64,000 bases of DNA from Thermomucor indicae-seudaticae (lineage: Eukaryota > Mucoromycota > Mucoromycetes > Mucorales > Lichtheimiaceae), in NCBI GenBank assembly GCA_000787465.1, contig JSYX01000016.1:42766-106765 (forward strand), read 5' to 3'. Of this stretch, positions 48,065 through 59,650 are shown one piece after another. The position numbers and the translations under genes are program-made. The notes under the pieces are model-generated. The model saw only the letters and a program-made list of their open reading frames with translations. It made no database searches and had not been told where the DNA came from. Position 1 is the stretch's first letter, and each line of letters opens with the position of its first letter.

Positions 48065-50081
48065 CTAAATTTCCCATTCGCATTCTCCAGGCTTTTCAAA
48101 TGCGACAGGAGGATCCTTCTTCCGTTTCCGCTCGATCTCGTTTTTGAAGAACTAGACATGATGAGTGAGCAACTGACAGAATCTTCATGTCAAACGCACT
48201 TACTGTAGAGTATGTGTGGTCCAAAAAGTCTTCAATCTCATATCTTGGCTTAAGAAATTTGTCTGAGAATATCTTGGCCAATGTAGAGACATTCGCATAA
48301 TAATGCTCTGCCAACGTTTGGACTTCCCACAATGACGATTCCAGCGCGTTGCACTTGTACGGATCCTTTTCGTCAAAATCGTACGGGTCGTCAGCTACGC
48401 CGACGGCCTCGTTTTTGTGAATCAATTTCATGCAAGTGGGATGGCGTCGTAGCAAGTTGTATATGAAGGGGATGATAACAACGGAAGCTGCCGGCGGTGC
48501 CGATAATGAAAGACGCGCCAATCGTTTGACGAAAGCTGCAATTAAAGCAACCGGTAACAAGCTGCATGAATGCAATCAGAAACATTGCTCCTCTCCTCTT
48601 TCCGATGAAATAAACTTACGGAGAAGCCAAGAATATCTCCAAAAGTCGGAAAAATCGAGATCTGTATTTGACATGCAAAAGATCGCGATCCAATAAGGAA
48701 TAAAGTTTGTGGTAAAAGTCTGGGTAATCGCTACAGATTAAAGTTAGAACTTGTTAGCGTTCCACTTTATGATAGTGCTTACAGATTGTGCTCCGTAATA
48801 AGAATAAATAGACCATTCAAAGCAAGCAAACTGACGGCACCACCTACAATAACTCATGTTAAAGACATACAGAAAGACAAAGATCCTATCAGTTACATAC
48901 CAACATTGTACGAGTCGGTCAAAAAGTCCATCAGCATGGTCGGTTCAAGAAGGTGTGGCAAGATCCGCTTATGGAGAATAAGTAGTATCTTCTTGTACAG
49001 ATCTTCAGGCAACGGTAACCTCATCAAAGCGATCCAACAATCTTGAAAGCTGCGCTGATGCACACGTAGTCTCATAATCAGAGGCTGCTTTGACTTCCCG
49101 TTTTCATCCTTCTTTTCGTCCTCCTCTACTTCTACCGCTCCCTCTAATCCTTCACCTCCCAGCAACAGAGCGTCTTCGTCTGCCAGATCGTTCGTGTCGT
49201 CATCGCTGTTTGTGACAAGGCTCGGATGTGGGTACCAAAACTCATTGATTTCGGAGGGTTCAGTAGGCATGGACCGAATGCCTTCCGCGATGCTAAAGAC
49301 GTTCCGTGCCAATTCCTGAGGTGCAGTGGTAATAATCTTCCTCTTTTTCGTTCGCGGCTTCGTCTTTGCGTCAGGGCGCGCCGACTCCATGACAATGCTA
49401 GTTTTCACATCAGACCACTTGCACAATGAAAAAAGGGAAAAGACAAACTTACGCCGACTCCTTGTAAAAATAGTGACGCAAATCATCGTACGCATTAACG
49501 TATTTCTCGAGAAACTCCTTTTGAAGAGGCGCGCTGAAGTTTGTACTTGTTATCACAGATTCGACAACGCCCGCATACAGGTTAGCGGCGAAATGATATC
49601 TTTGCTTGGATTGATGTTCGCTTTCCGTCTTGACGAGTTGCATCAGGATATTGAGTGCTGGAAGCTGGAGACCCGGCTCTTCATGGGACAAGAGCGAGCG
49701 TAACTGCTTCTGATACGCCAGGTACTGTTCCCGAAGCCACTGTGTCACTGTCGCCTTCGCCGATGCAGTGTCCACTTCTTTGGGTCGATCCAGATCACCG
49801 CTCAGACGCAGTCGGGTAAATGCACGATGCAGCGCATGAATAGCCGCATGAATCACCTGCGCATTCGTCTGCTTTTCACTGTCCGCGAAATCAAGCAGTT
49901 CCACAATGTTATTGAGATTCGCCTTGTCGGACAAGGCTGCTTCCAGAGTTTTGATCTTTTGCTTTAACGCTTTGACATCAACCGAGCTCTGAGCAATTAA
50001 TCTCAACTTGTCAAACACATGCTGATATATGGAGCGAGAACAACTTACTGAAGAAGTCTCTCGTTTTCGCTTTTGTCCCAT
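48065..50081 (-). CDS. NOC4: NOC4, ribosome small-subunit assembly factor
   Basis: A nucleolar protein that works with Nop14 and Noc family members in 40S assembly and export. The ATG at 50081 gives MGQKRKRETSSVSCSRSIYQ (basic start, likely nucleolar). A helical-repeat N-terminal half follows to about 49450. The next exons (49440-48900) carry a Lys/Arg-rich segment, an acidic Asp/Glu stretch and RSFQDCWIALMRLPLPEDLY. The C-terminal CBF/Mak21 domain includes VALIAAFVKRLARLSLSAPP and AASVVIIPFIYNLLRRHPTC (about 48540-48420), then ALESSLWEVQTLAEHYY. The last exon ends KPGECEWEI with TAG at 48065. At least five introns. Convergent with V-ATPase B, divergent from PIG-U (143 bp between ATGs). Identity is strong. 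Confidence 0.92.
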
Positions 50082-50224
50082 GTTTCTTATGCAAGCGGTG
50101 CAAATAAAAGTGAAAGGGGAAAAGAAGTTGGAAAATTTCAGGAAATCGACCTTCGTGGCTTGGAAGGGCACCTGCAGCTGATACACGGTCTGTTCACTTT
50201 AAATGTACCTTCTTTTCAAGTTCA

Positions 50225-51941
50225 ATGCCACAGTACGTTTCACCGCTCAGTCGCCGGCTTCAAAGCAATGCTGTGCTTTACGGCGCTGCAATTGCGCTTC
50301 GGATAGTCATTTCGAGTTTCCCTGCAGTTGCCGATTACTTAGCGCATCGCGTTGAACTCGTCACGCCATTAACAAGCTTCAAGCGATGTAAAACAGATCT
50401 AGCAACCAAGTCTCTCTCTGAAAATCAGCTCAAGTTTTTTCTTTTACAGTGACTGAAGGTGTTTACCTCTACAACAGTAGCGTACCGCCTTACGATGGCG
50501 GTGTCTTTCATCAGGTATCGATCGTTGACAGAGAGACTGTCCGACATTGCCAGAGAAGAAAAGCCTCCAATTGTTCCCTTCTTCCTTAGGCGCCGCTGTT
50601 ACTTTGTATATTTTCGTTCCTCGAGAGCATTCCCTTCCGATTCACTATACCGCTTTTCTACAGCTTGATGGATGTTGCGGTCGCTCACGGGCTTCAAAAG
50701 ATCACGCGCGCAAAGCAAGCTCAGGACGCCACGCGACCTAAATTGGCCGTGGAAAACGCCATGCATCCTATTCAGCCCTGGGTTGTAGCTGCCTTCTATC
50801 TCTTCAACCCTTTCACGATACTGTCTTGCGTTTCAAGATCAACTATTCTTTTCACTAACCTGAGCGTGGTCGCAGCACTCGTCTGTGTTTTACACAGTAA
50901 GATGTGCACTCTTGTGGGATTAAGAAAGAATAGTCCGTCAATGTCTTTTTTTTCTCTAGACCGTACATCAATGGCGATGTTCTGGGCTGCGTTAGCTGCT
51001 TATCTGAGCTTCTATCCTGTGATGCTTGTTCCGCCACTTATCATGTTGACATGTCGAGGTGAAACGGTACGCTTCAGTAAGCGTGGCAAAGAATTCGGGG
51101 TCAGTTTAACTGATGCTGTCGAAAAAAAAAGAGAAAGACCATTTCTGCGGCGAGCCTGTTTCTTGGTTATATTGCTGTCTTCCTGGGACTATCTCGTCTT
51201 TTGGTTGGATCTTGGGACTTTGTAGGTGCCACTTATGGTGTAATGTAGGTACTCCCTGTGTATCTGTACGCACACAAAACGGTTGTTAAAAGGTAGCATT
51301 GTACCAGTCTTTTCCTATCCGACCTGACACCAAATATCGGGATGTTCTGGTACTTCTTCATAGAAATATTCGATCAATTCCGGTCCTTTTTTATGGTGGT
51401 TTTCCAGCTGCATGCATTCATTTTCACTGCACCACTTTGTCTAAAGTTTCGGTAGGTGAACACTTTGGTCTATGATCAAACAGATATACTAAGGGAAATC
51501 TCCTGTTATAGTCACCGCCCGCTTTTTGTTTCTACAATCTTGACTGGGATCATGGCTACGTTCAAGAGCTACCCATCTGCCGGAGACACTGCCCTCTTCT
51601 TAGGCCTAGTCCCAATGCACGATGAACTCTTTAAGTGTAAGTAGTTCCGCGAATGAGTGTTACGAGTATACCAGCTAAAACAAAACTTGTCGGTTATACC
51701 AGACTGCCGATACGGATTTCTGATATGCAACATATTCTGTTATTCGTCAGTACTGGCACCCATATTCTGGCATCTGTGGTTGTATGCCGGCAGCGGCAAT
51801 GCCAACTTCTTTTATGCCATCACCTTGGTTTACAACCTGGGACAGGTACTACTTATCGTTGACTTGGTTTACGCGGCACTCCGGCGAGACTTTGATATTG
51901 AAAAGCCTGAAGCTATCGGGAAACATGTCGTGCAGAAATAA
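50225..51941 (+). CDS. PIG-U / Gab1, GPI transamidase subunit
   Basis: A multi-pass ER membrane protein of the GPI transamidase complex, which attaches GPI anchors to protein C-termini. The ATG at 50225 begins MPQYVSPLSRRLQSNAVLYG and the first TM helix. Then come VTEGVYLYNSSVPPYDGGVF and HQ (a conserved luminal motif with P-Y-x-G-G), LYIFVPREHSLPI, and WVVAAFYLFNPFTILSCVSR-S. Further helices include FWAALAAYLSFYPVMLVPPL, ASLFLGYIAVFLGLSRLLVG with SWDF, IGMFWYFFIEIFDQFRSFFM, then PLCLKFRHRP and the last helices to 51941. Eight or more exons; introns fall in loops. One junction (GAAACG/GTACGC to AGAAAG/ACCATT, about 51066 to 51143) restores a normal frame. About 400 residues. Confidence 0.9.
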
Positions 51942-52121
51942 ACTATGATATTCTTTACTTTTTAGGGGAAAGGGGTTCACGGGAAGATATAACTATAGTA
52001 CAGTCGAAAATAAAAATACACAATAAGGACGGGGTCTGGTTATATAGCTATCGAAACGGTAGCCGATTTCGAAAGGATAGTGTTCTGCCGTGAAAAGCAG
52101 CCGAGAAGTTAGACGGTTTCT

Positions 52122-54817
52122 TCAAAATGACTGGGGTACTCTTTGTGCTGTATCAACTTGAACAGACTGGACCTTGTCAAGTAAGACCACGGACTTGCGC
52201 AGTACATTTTCAAAATATTGCATCGTCTCCTCAGACACATGGGCAATATTCTCCATCTCACTACGTTTCTTTTCCCTGTCTTCAATGGCGCGCACCAATC
52301 TGCTCTGGATTTCCCAGCCCTCGGTTCTGAGCACTTTGCGTGCTTCGCGGCCAATACGGCTAGCCTGTCCTTCCACATAGGCAGTGCTCTGTGCAGCTTC
52401 CTTGAACTTGCGGACAAGTTTACGCTTCACGGCGTAGCGCATGTCGGACACAACGTACACCAGGAACCCGATACCGGCGATGCTCACGGCTGGGATGATC
52501 AGCTGTCGAATATTGCGACTACTATTACTGCTGCCAAGCGTGTTGGACAAGCTCCAGATACCAGCAGACACTGCGTCCTTGACGCCAAACATGCGACCAC
52601 CCATCATTGCAAGGGCACCAAAGGTCAGCGCAAATCCTGGCATCTTTTCGTCCAGCGAAAAGTCAAAGAAGTCGGTGGGCTCCACGGAGATAACAACGCG
52701 ACGATCCTTTTTCTTGACGCACATGTTGTCTACGCTGCCGACACGAGGATAATTGCCCAGGTGCTCCACTCCCATAGTGTGGATATTTTCCAATGCTTGA
52801 TCGGTTTCCTTACGCGCATGATCTTCCGCTTGTCGCACTTGCTTCAGAAGCGCTTGTGACATAGACTCGGCAATATCTTGCGCATATTGCCAGATCAGGA
52901 AAATGCCCGGATACTCGATACTGTCTGCTGTTGCGCCGATGGTCTCCACGGCAGCATTGAGCGTTTTGGTCGTATACTTTTGAATTCCGACGACAGCGAT
53001 TTCCGCGGCTTTTTCGACTTGATGAAGCAGGCGATCTCGGACACGCAAAAGGTTTTGGTAGGCAGGCAGGTCTTTCTCCAGCTCAGATACCGCTTCTTCG
53101 TATTCCTCCTGAGCCATCTTTTTGTTTGCTTCTGAAAGTGAATTGATGTCCTGCAAAAGGTTGATCAAGTAGTTTTTGGCAGGAGAAAGCTTGGACTTGG
53201 TACGATTCTCGAGAACAAATGCGCGCAACCGTTGTTCCATTCTCGCGAAATCGGGCGCCTCCAGTTTCGTAGCGCCAGGTTCAAGATCAACATTGCCTGC
53301 ACTAACAAAATGAACCAAATCATCTGCATCAGCATACGTTGCAGGCGACAGCTGACGAATTTGATCCAGAATCAGCCGCTTGCATCGCTCCTTATCGCGA
53401 ATGGAGTCGAAGCGGTTCACCACAATAAAGATGTGCGTCTTCTCGTTTGCAGCGTTCAACAGGAATTCTTTGCCCTGGAAATAGTGTCGCATTAGCACAA
53501 GAATTCCGTTTCATGCTCAAAGACAATCCAGGTCCATACCGAAAGAGTGAAATGGTTTTCTGCGCTAACGACAAATACAACCACATCAATCTCTTCCTGA
53601 CGAGCAAACACAGCTGTTGTCTTGATCGAGTCCGTATTCAAACCAGGCGAGTCAATCAAAGCAATATCGACAACTCCGTTGTGCAACAAGCTTTCTTGAG
53701 TGGAGCGTGCATCGCTCGTATAGATCTTTAGCATCTTGTATTGGTCACCCTGGTCCGCAACAACTTTAAACATGTGCCGCTTCTCAATCTCATGATATGT
53801 GCTGGGGTCCAGCCGGTTGTATTTCGAAGCATCCGGGATCGCATGGATTGCCTCTACGCCGTCATTTAACATGGCATCCAGGACTTCGCAGAACATGCTC
53901 GTGCAAGGCTGTTGATCCACCGGCAAAAGTTCACGTCGCAACAGAGCATTGACAAAGGTCGATTTTCCGGAATTGAGATCACCCGTAACGAGTACTTTGG
54001 ATGACGTATCAGCGACCCTGGAGTGTAGATTATCAAGATGGCGGAGGCACTGCGCAAGTCGATCTTCCAACAGATTAGAAATGGACCGCTTCTCAAGCGC
54101 ACTCAAGTCTGTCGAAGAGTGACCCATCTTAAGATCCAGATTGAGTATGCTGAGTTCTTTAGCCACATCGCTGGCAAGTAGTAGACGATGCTGTTCAAGC
54201 TGACGCACAAAGGTTGATTTGGATTCCTCCATCGAGTGGATGGACGATCTTCTAACGGCCTCGATAATGGAGGATGCACTTCCGGTCATTTCTGGTTGGG
54301 AGGCGATTTCCAAATAGCTGTCCACTGGCTGTTGTATTGCTAGGGTTTGTGCACGGTGCGGCAGGGGACGATCGCGAGGGGTTTGTTGATGTAGGTTAAT
54401 CGGATAACGTAACGGGAATCGTCCTTTGTTAGATAACCGAAGATCCTCACAGATACCCATAACCGATGTGATATGTCCCAGCAAACGTTGGCAGCTATCG
54501 TGATACATGCGTTGCTCTTGTGCGGCATTAAGTCGGTGTTGTTGCGTACGTGCGGCTCTTACAGAGGCTGTGGAGGATGAAGGAGACAGCACGCCCGGCG
54601 AGAAAACAGGCGAAGCTGATGCTGCAGGCGTGTCGCTGCCAGTTGTAGAACCAAGAGTGCTTGAGCGCGACAGACGATCAGTTGATTTGCTGCCCAAGTC
54701 AAAGTAACATTCTTGCAGTGACTCGATGCTCGGCGCCGAATAGCGACGTAGACGCCTTAGCGACGAAGGCATGCCGGTCGCCTTTCCATAGTTGCCGCAT
54801 TCAGACATGTCGGTCAT
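52122..54817 (-). CDS. FZO1: FZO1, mitofusin-type mitochondrial fusion GTPase
   Basis: An outer-membrane dynamin-like GTPase that fuses mitochondria. The ATG at 54817 (or 54808) gives a long Ser-rich N-terminus with a first heptad region (about 54350-54050). The GTPase shows the P-loop GDLNSGKSTFVNALL (about 53985), the switch CTSMF (about 53910), DSPGLNTDS (about 53655) and the G4-type NRFDS (about 53420). A single intron (GTATGG...TATTTCCAG, about 53540-53475) separates the last two. Heptad regions follow, then a hydrophobic double span around LIIPAVSIAGIGFLVYVVSD (about 52505-52445) and a C-terminal heptad repeat ending at 52122. About 875 residues, close to yeast Fzo1. Convergent with PIG-U (180 bp). 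The gene looks intact. Confidence 0.94.
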
Positions 54818-55549
54818 GAAAAGCGGGTTGACAAAGAAAGGGCAAATTGTTTTCTAGAAGAGGTTGCTAGGCGCTTTGACCCCTCCTCAAGAAATTTTTT
54901 CCCTTAGTGACGTAGAGCCAAATTCCCCTGGTTGGTTTCGCAACTAACATCCTTCGGCACTGTACAAGGCTGGTACTTGAGACGTTTTTTCTATTGCTCT
55001 TCGGAAATAACTCTATTACGTCCAAGGACAGCTCAAAGACTTGGAGTATATCTACCAAAATACTGTATTTTGAAGAAACATTTGCACTAGCTAGGAATGT
55101 TAATTTGCATCAACGAAGGAAACGAGTTTGCACTGTAGAAGATGGAAATAGACGCTGCTAGTATACAAACTTTGCGTAGTAGCCTTTTTTTTCGTAGCAA
55201 ACCTTGGCTCAATTGATGGAAGGAAGCATTCCCAGTAGCACAAACATTTCCCTCTGAATGAGTAATGAACTAAAACCAAAATAATCAAGATCTTGCCACA
55301 GCGAATCTATGCAATCGTCAAACCATCTTTGTCACGGCGACTTCTTTTTCTTGAGCAAAACAGCAAGAGGATCGGGAGAGAAAAAGCAAATGTAGATGAA
55401 AGGACGGGAATGGGGTCCGCGCGTGACGTCAAGCGGCTTCTCTGGCAGCCATTGTTAAGCTGGGAAAGCAACTGCGAGAAAGGTTCCAAATATACTTCAT
55501 CGGCTGGTGGATACCTTTGTGTCTTCAATGCGTGTAAAACCGCCACCTG

Positions 55550-55570
55550 TTTGTCCGCCGCGCGGACAAA
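55550..55570. repeat. perfect palindrome, 9-bp arms
   Basis: TTTGTCCGC, a three-base CGC loop, then GCGGACAAA. Both arms match without error. It could form a hairpin or be a protein-binding site. A related palindrome with TTTGTC half-sites occurs at 59635. Confidence 0.6.
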
Positions 55571-55734
55571 AAGGCTGATATTGCCACAATGCTGTAGTGA
55601 AAAAGGATTGAAATGAAGATAGCAGCCCTTTATAAGTTAAAAGGTAGAACAATATATGTCATGCTGCGGTTTAGCCAAGACTGTGTCTTCATACTTCGCG
55701 AACCGCGTTGTCGCTGCCTGAGTGTCTTGTCGGG

Positions 55735-56157
55735 ATGAGTCGACAAGTAAAATGGAACAACACAGTAAGGTTGATTGCCTTTTATAAAGGGAATACGAGT
55801 GATAAGGTTGTGTTCTCTGGGTATCTTGTAAAAGCATTCGAAGAAAATGGGAATGTCGTATTCAAAGTCGGGTCTGAGACATTTTTACGGGAAGTACCGG
55901 ACTGCTGTACCTTCCCCGTGCTCTGGCACATGAGTTACGGTTCCGATCCATGGGTACAAACGCTGACGTCAATGAAATTCAGGAGCAACGCGACGGCGCA
56001 GAGGGGCGGATTCGCCGTTCTTGCTGGTGTAAACGGCGTACCAAAGGAACGGCTTACTGTAGTGCCAAGGATACAAGCGCGATTGTGTATTATAAAAGAA
56101 TCGAAATTAGTTACGTTGGTTTCTGACAAAAGACAAATGGTCTTTGTTGCTGATTAA
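55735..56157 (+). CDS. orphan open frame, 140 codons, unknown
   Basis: An uninterrupted frame from the ATG at 55735 (MSRQVKWNNTVRLIAFYKGN) to the TAA at 56157. Composition looks protein-like (mixed charged and hydrophobic, beta-rich) and there is no low-complexity sequence. I recognise no domain, and no other exon can be joined with confidence. Its last 47 bases overlap the Fanzor-type remnant on the other strand. It could be a lineage-specific gene, a passenger of a transposon, or chance. Confidence 0.3.
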   Translation: MSRQVKWNNTVRLIAFYKGNTSDKVVFSGYLVKAFEENGNVVFKVGSETFLREVPDCCTFPVLWHMSYGSDPWVQTLTSMKFRSNATAQRGGFAVLAGVNGVPKERLTVVPRIQARLCIIKESKLVTLVSDKRQMVFVAD

Positions 56158-56350
56158 TTATTGTTGTTGCTATATAGTGCATATTTCTCGCTGCATTCAC
56201 GTCTCTTTGGAAAAACTTGCCACAACTATTCGGGCCGCTGTGAGTCACAGTATAAAAACTGTCGAGGCTGGATTCGTCATGCAGGATCTTTCTTTCAACC
56301 GTGTTTGGAGAAGCAGCGTGTGCTGTGATACAACGATCTGTAGACTCCAT
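56111..56350 (-). pseudogene. TnpB/Fanzor-type C-terminal remnant
   Basis: A minus-strand frame of 79 codons includes SCGKFFQRDVNAARNMHYIA, with the R-D-x-x-A-A-R-N-[IM] block that closes the RuvC domain (third catalytic Asp) and flanks the zinc ribbon in TnpB, Cas12f and eukaryotic Fanzor proteins. It ends in the R-P-F-x-F style tail seen in fungal copies. The zinc ribbon before it is degraded: only one Cys of the second C-x2-C is seen. Upstream minus-strand DNA (to about 56501) has a Lys/Arg-rich frame ending at a GTAAGT donor, maybe an earlier exon. No RuvC-I or RuvC-II segment is recognised, so it reads as a decayed copy. The call rests on one strong motif. Confidence 0.5.
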
Positions 56351-57139
56351 TTGAATGCAGACAATTAAAGCATATTGCCGTACTTACTTTAAGCTTGAGT
56401 CTTGCGAATTTCTGTTTAGCGTAGGATCTGTCTTTATTTATCGTCATCACTTTTTTTCGTGGACGCAAATAAGAAAGCGATATTGCAAATTTATCCAACA
56501 AGAGTGAGCGGAGTGGAGCGTAAAATTGGTGCCGAAAATATATTCACCTCACGCAAATTTAAAGGAGCAATCCAGTACGAGCGACAAAATTATTTTACCA
56601 GGTCACTATCTACAGGTGGCTCTTTCTGGATTTTTAAATGCGATCAACGGAATCCCTTATGATTATGAACGAAGCATGTGCACGAGAATGCGACCGCAAA
56701 GGCTTTTGTCTATGACTGCGAAAACTGTAAAAGCATTTGGCGCGTGAAGTGTCTTTTTCCGAATTTGACGGAAGAAGCGTTGCTCTTCAATGGAGATATA
56801 TAAAATTCGTGGTTTCCTGTCTTCTAAACTTTTCCTATTTCTATCGACAGCCCTGACGGCCGTCTCCTAAGACACTATCTCAATCAAGTACTATGTCTCG
56901 CGGCGAGGAGACCCCAGGGCGAGGACTTGTGATTTTAACCTTGAGAACGGTTAACTACCGCGAGTGCATGATATACACTGCGCATGACCTTGTTTCGGCG
57001 TAAAGACGTCTCTTTATCCGTGTTATCGAACCTCATTATAGGATGTTGCTTCCAAGGCTGATTATTGATCAGTTTATCCAATTCAATGGTGATTTTGCCA
57101 CCTACAAAGAGCGCAAAAGCCAAAGATGATAACATTATA

Positions 57140-57218
57140 CACTACGAGAAAAGCTGATTCTATTTTTCCCTGAATTTCATTGGTTTTCCGTAAAATTCAT
57201 GTTTTCAGGGAAAAGTAG
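57140..57218. repeat. left terminal inverted repeat of MITE
   Basis: This matches the reverse complement of 57484-57562 along its whole length with few mismatches. Internal words include CTATTTTTCCCTGAATTTCA and AAAATTCATGTTTT. Confidence 0.85.
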
Positions 57219-57483
57219 GGCAGACTTCTGCTTTCTGCGCTACTTTTCACTATATTCTGGAGTAGGGACGAATCCCTGCTTTTCACTGAAATAGGATTTG
57301 CTCTTTCATCACGACAAATTTTGCTCTCACAGTGTCTATAGAACTTTTGAGCGTAATATGTGACACATAAACGTTGCAAAAGTGTCCTTTGTATGTGATA
57401 CTGGCAGGAAAGCCAACCATGTGTGGAATTCGGGAATTTCCGGGAGAGATAGACATGACTTACACTGAAGGCAACACTATATG

Positions 57484-57562
57484 CTACTTTTCCCTAAAAA
57501 CATGAATTTTAGGGAAAACCAGTGAAATTCAGGGAAAAATAGAATCAGCTTTTCCCGTCATG
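57484..57562. repeat. right terminal inverted repeat of MITE
   Basis: The partner of 57140-57218, in inverted orientation. It ends in TTTTCCCGTCATG before the TA. Confidence 0.85.
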
Positions 57563-59634
57563 TACCAAAATAGTGAATGGAAAAAGGGCTCACGAAATCG
57601 AGCGTTCACTATATAATTGTCACTACAGCGAGCGGTTAATGTACATCGACTCCGTGAAAATGGAAGAGACCTTTCGTTAATCAGGACAAGTCCGGCCGAT
57701 CGACATAAGCAGACGTTTATGCATGCAAAGTGGTTGCATTTCAAAGCTTCTCGTTTCTGTCGTGGCATTGGAAGCCCGGATTGCTGCGCTTATGACACTG
57801 TCTTTGTTATTGACAAAACAGCGGGGAAGAGGCAGCACGAGTCTTGCTTCCTCGAAATGCCCTGTAGAACATGCAGCTTTAGAATGACGAAATGCTCCTG
57901 ATAATGCACAACGGAAATGTGCACCAAAAAAGTCAATGTCATTTGTGGCTGCACATGTGAAAGTTCAGGACTGACTTGGCAGGCTCGTATTAAAAGTCCC
58001 TTTGTGAGGCATTAGTTCTCGCTTTATGGCGAAAAGAGCCACGAACAAGAGAAATTTGGCCATTATCTTTCTTACAGGGGTCACACATATTCACCTTGGA
58101 GACCTACAAATTTTTTGATGGCAATTTTTGGAATTCCATTTTCGCTACCATATTCGGCAGTACCACGACCATTTTTCCCCTGGATTTTTTTGGCATGATT
58201 GAGAGGCTAAATTTGGAGAGCAGAACTTTCGTGCTTTTTTCTGTTCGCCTTTTGCGTGGTTTCGTTTTCTATTCAGTCTTTTGATCAAGAATACCCGCGC
58301 AAATATGGCGCGGAGAAATGCAGTGGTATACAATGATAAGTTTTCGTTAGAGTAGTCCTTACGTTATTAAAGAGGCGAAAAATTCGTGAAGAATGCGTAT
58401 TGACACAAGGTGCCTATTATCCTCATGTTTATCAGAACCAGCCCAAATGAAAATTCATCTTTATAACCATACTTGGTTTGGCGAGCATAACACGACAGCC
58501 AAAGGAGGAGACATTGTAGCTTTCTTCCGAGCTATAAGCGACCCGCCTGTTACTGGGTTGACACGGCTCTTTCCGTGTTATCGACAAGAATCCATTGAGT
58601 GTTTGCTTATGCGAGCTATGAAACATTCGTTTACCGTACCATTATTCCTTATTTGCAAGCTCGTAGATCGAAGAGAAAAGAAGCCGATCTAGCCATGCTC
58701 ATGTATACTCATGGAAATATCAACACTTTAAAAGTGTGAACGTTCATTTGGTTACAGTGACACCCCGCTTATTGCACCACCAGGGCTTTTGCAACGAGTT
58801 CCAGGAATCGCTGAAAATATGTAAGGCCATTGCAATTTCCCAGCCTTCCGCGATCTGCAACACCGTTGGCTCTATGCCGCAACAGCTAGACACACAGTTT
58901 CAGACGCGCACACCATAGTTATCGCTCTACTACTTTCATGCTCGTTGAGTACAATCCTGTGCAAAACTTGTTTTGAATATCGGGCTTCCTCCGGAGTCAT
59001 TACCACTGGTATCAAATCTAGTTTCCCCATGGGTGTTCTAAAAAATGGGCTTATCAAACCCGCTGCCTTGCTATTCATTTAACTTCTTGGAATTCCGAAA
59101 AACAAAGATAAAAGAAGCAGCTGGTTTAAGTAAGAAACAAATGCATTGTTTTTGCATGGCGAGATAGTCTTTTATATGGGTCTCACGGCTTTTCCGTTGA
59201 TTCAGTTGAGATTCGAAATTTCGAAACTATTGCTAATAGCAGATCGTAATACGAAACGGCTAGCAGTACCTGATGATATACGTCCCTTCACGGAAAAAGA
59301 TGCCGAAAGATATCTGGACCTGTCCGTTTCTTCGCTATTGCTCAGATCAATAATGGTCTTGTAGAGTAGTTTGACGGGGGCTAAGGTCAGAAACTGAAAC
59401 CGCTGCCACCTCACACTATTGCAACCCAGGTTTATTGCAGGAATGGGTCCGTTGCACTATGCAGTCAGGGTCCCACTGTATAATATCAAAACCATTCTTC
59501 TGATGTGATCTATCCACTACTGGACGACAAGGCTCAAGCCTCGCATCTGGAACGACAAGGGTTTGTCTGCCAAATGGTTCATAATCTCTTTGTTTTCAAT
59601 ATCCTGTTGACACAAATTCATCATTCTAAAGTCC

Positions 59635-59650
59635 GTTTGTCTGGACAAAC
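59635..59650. repeat. perfect palindrome, 7-bp arms
   Basis: GTTTGTC, two bases TG, then GACAAAC. It shares the TTTGTC/GACAAA half-site with the palindrome at 55550-55570. Confidence 0.5.

Larger units (their letters stand above)
57140..57562. mobile_element. MITE with long terminal inverted repeats, TA target site (Tc1/mariner type)
   Basis: About 79-bp inverted repeats lie at both ends: 57140-57218 on the left and 57484-57562 on the right. The left repeat begins CACTACGAGAAAAGCTGATT and the right, read inward, CATGACGGGAAAAGCTGATT. They differ at only about six or seven positions. Both ends are flanked by TA (57138-57139 and 57563-57564), the target duplication of Tc1/mariner elements. The interior, 265 bp, has no open frame for a transposase. 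A 423-bp, non-coding element with long inverted repeats fits a MITE that would be moved in trans. Confidence 0.85.

Noticed and set aside
57529..57768. 79-codon minus-strand frame partly inside the MITE right repeat
   Set aside because: It runs from unique DNA into the inverted repeat, has no motif and no conserved pattern; a chance frame.
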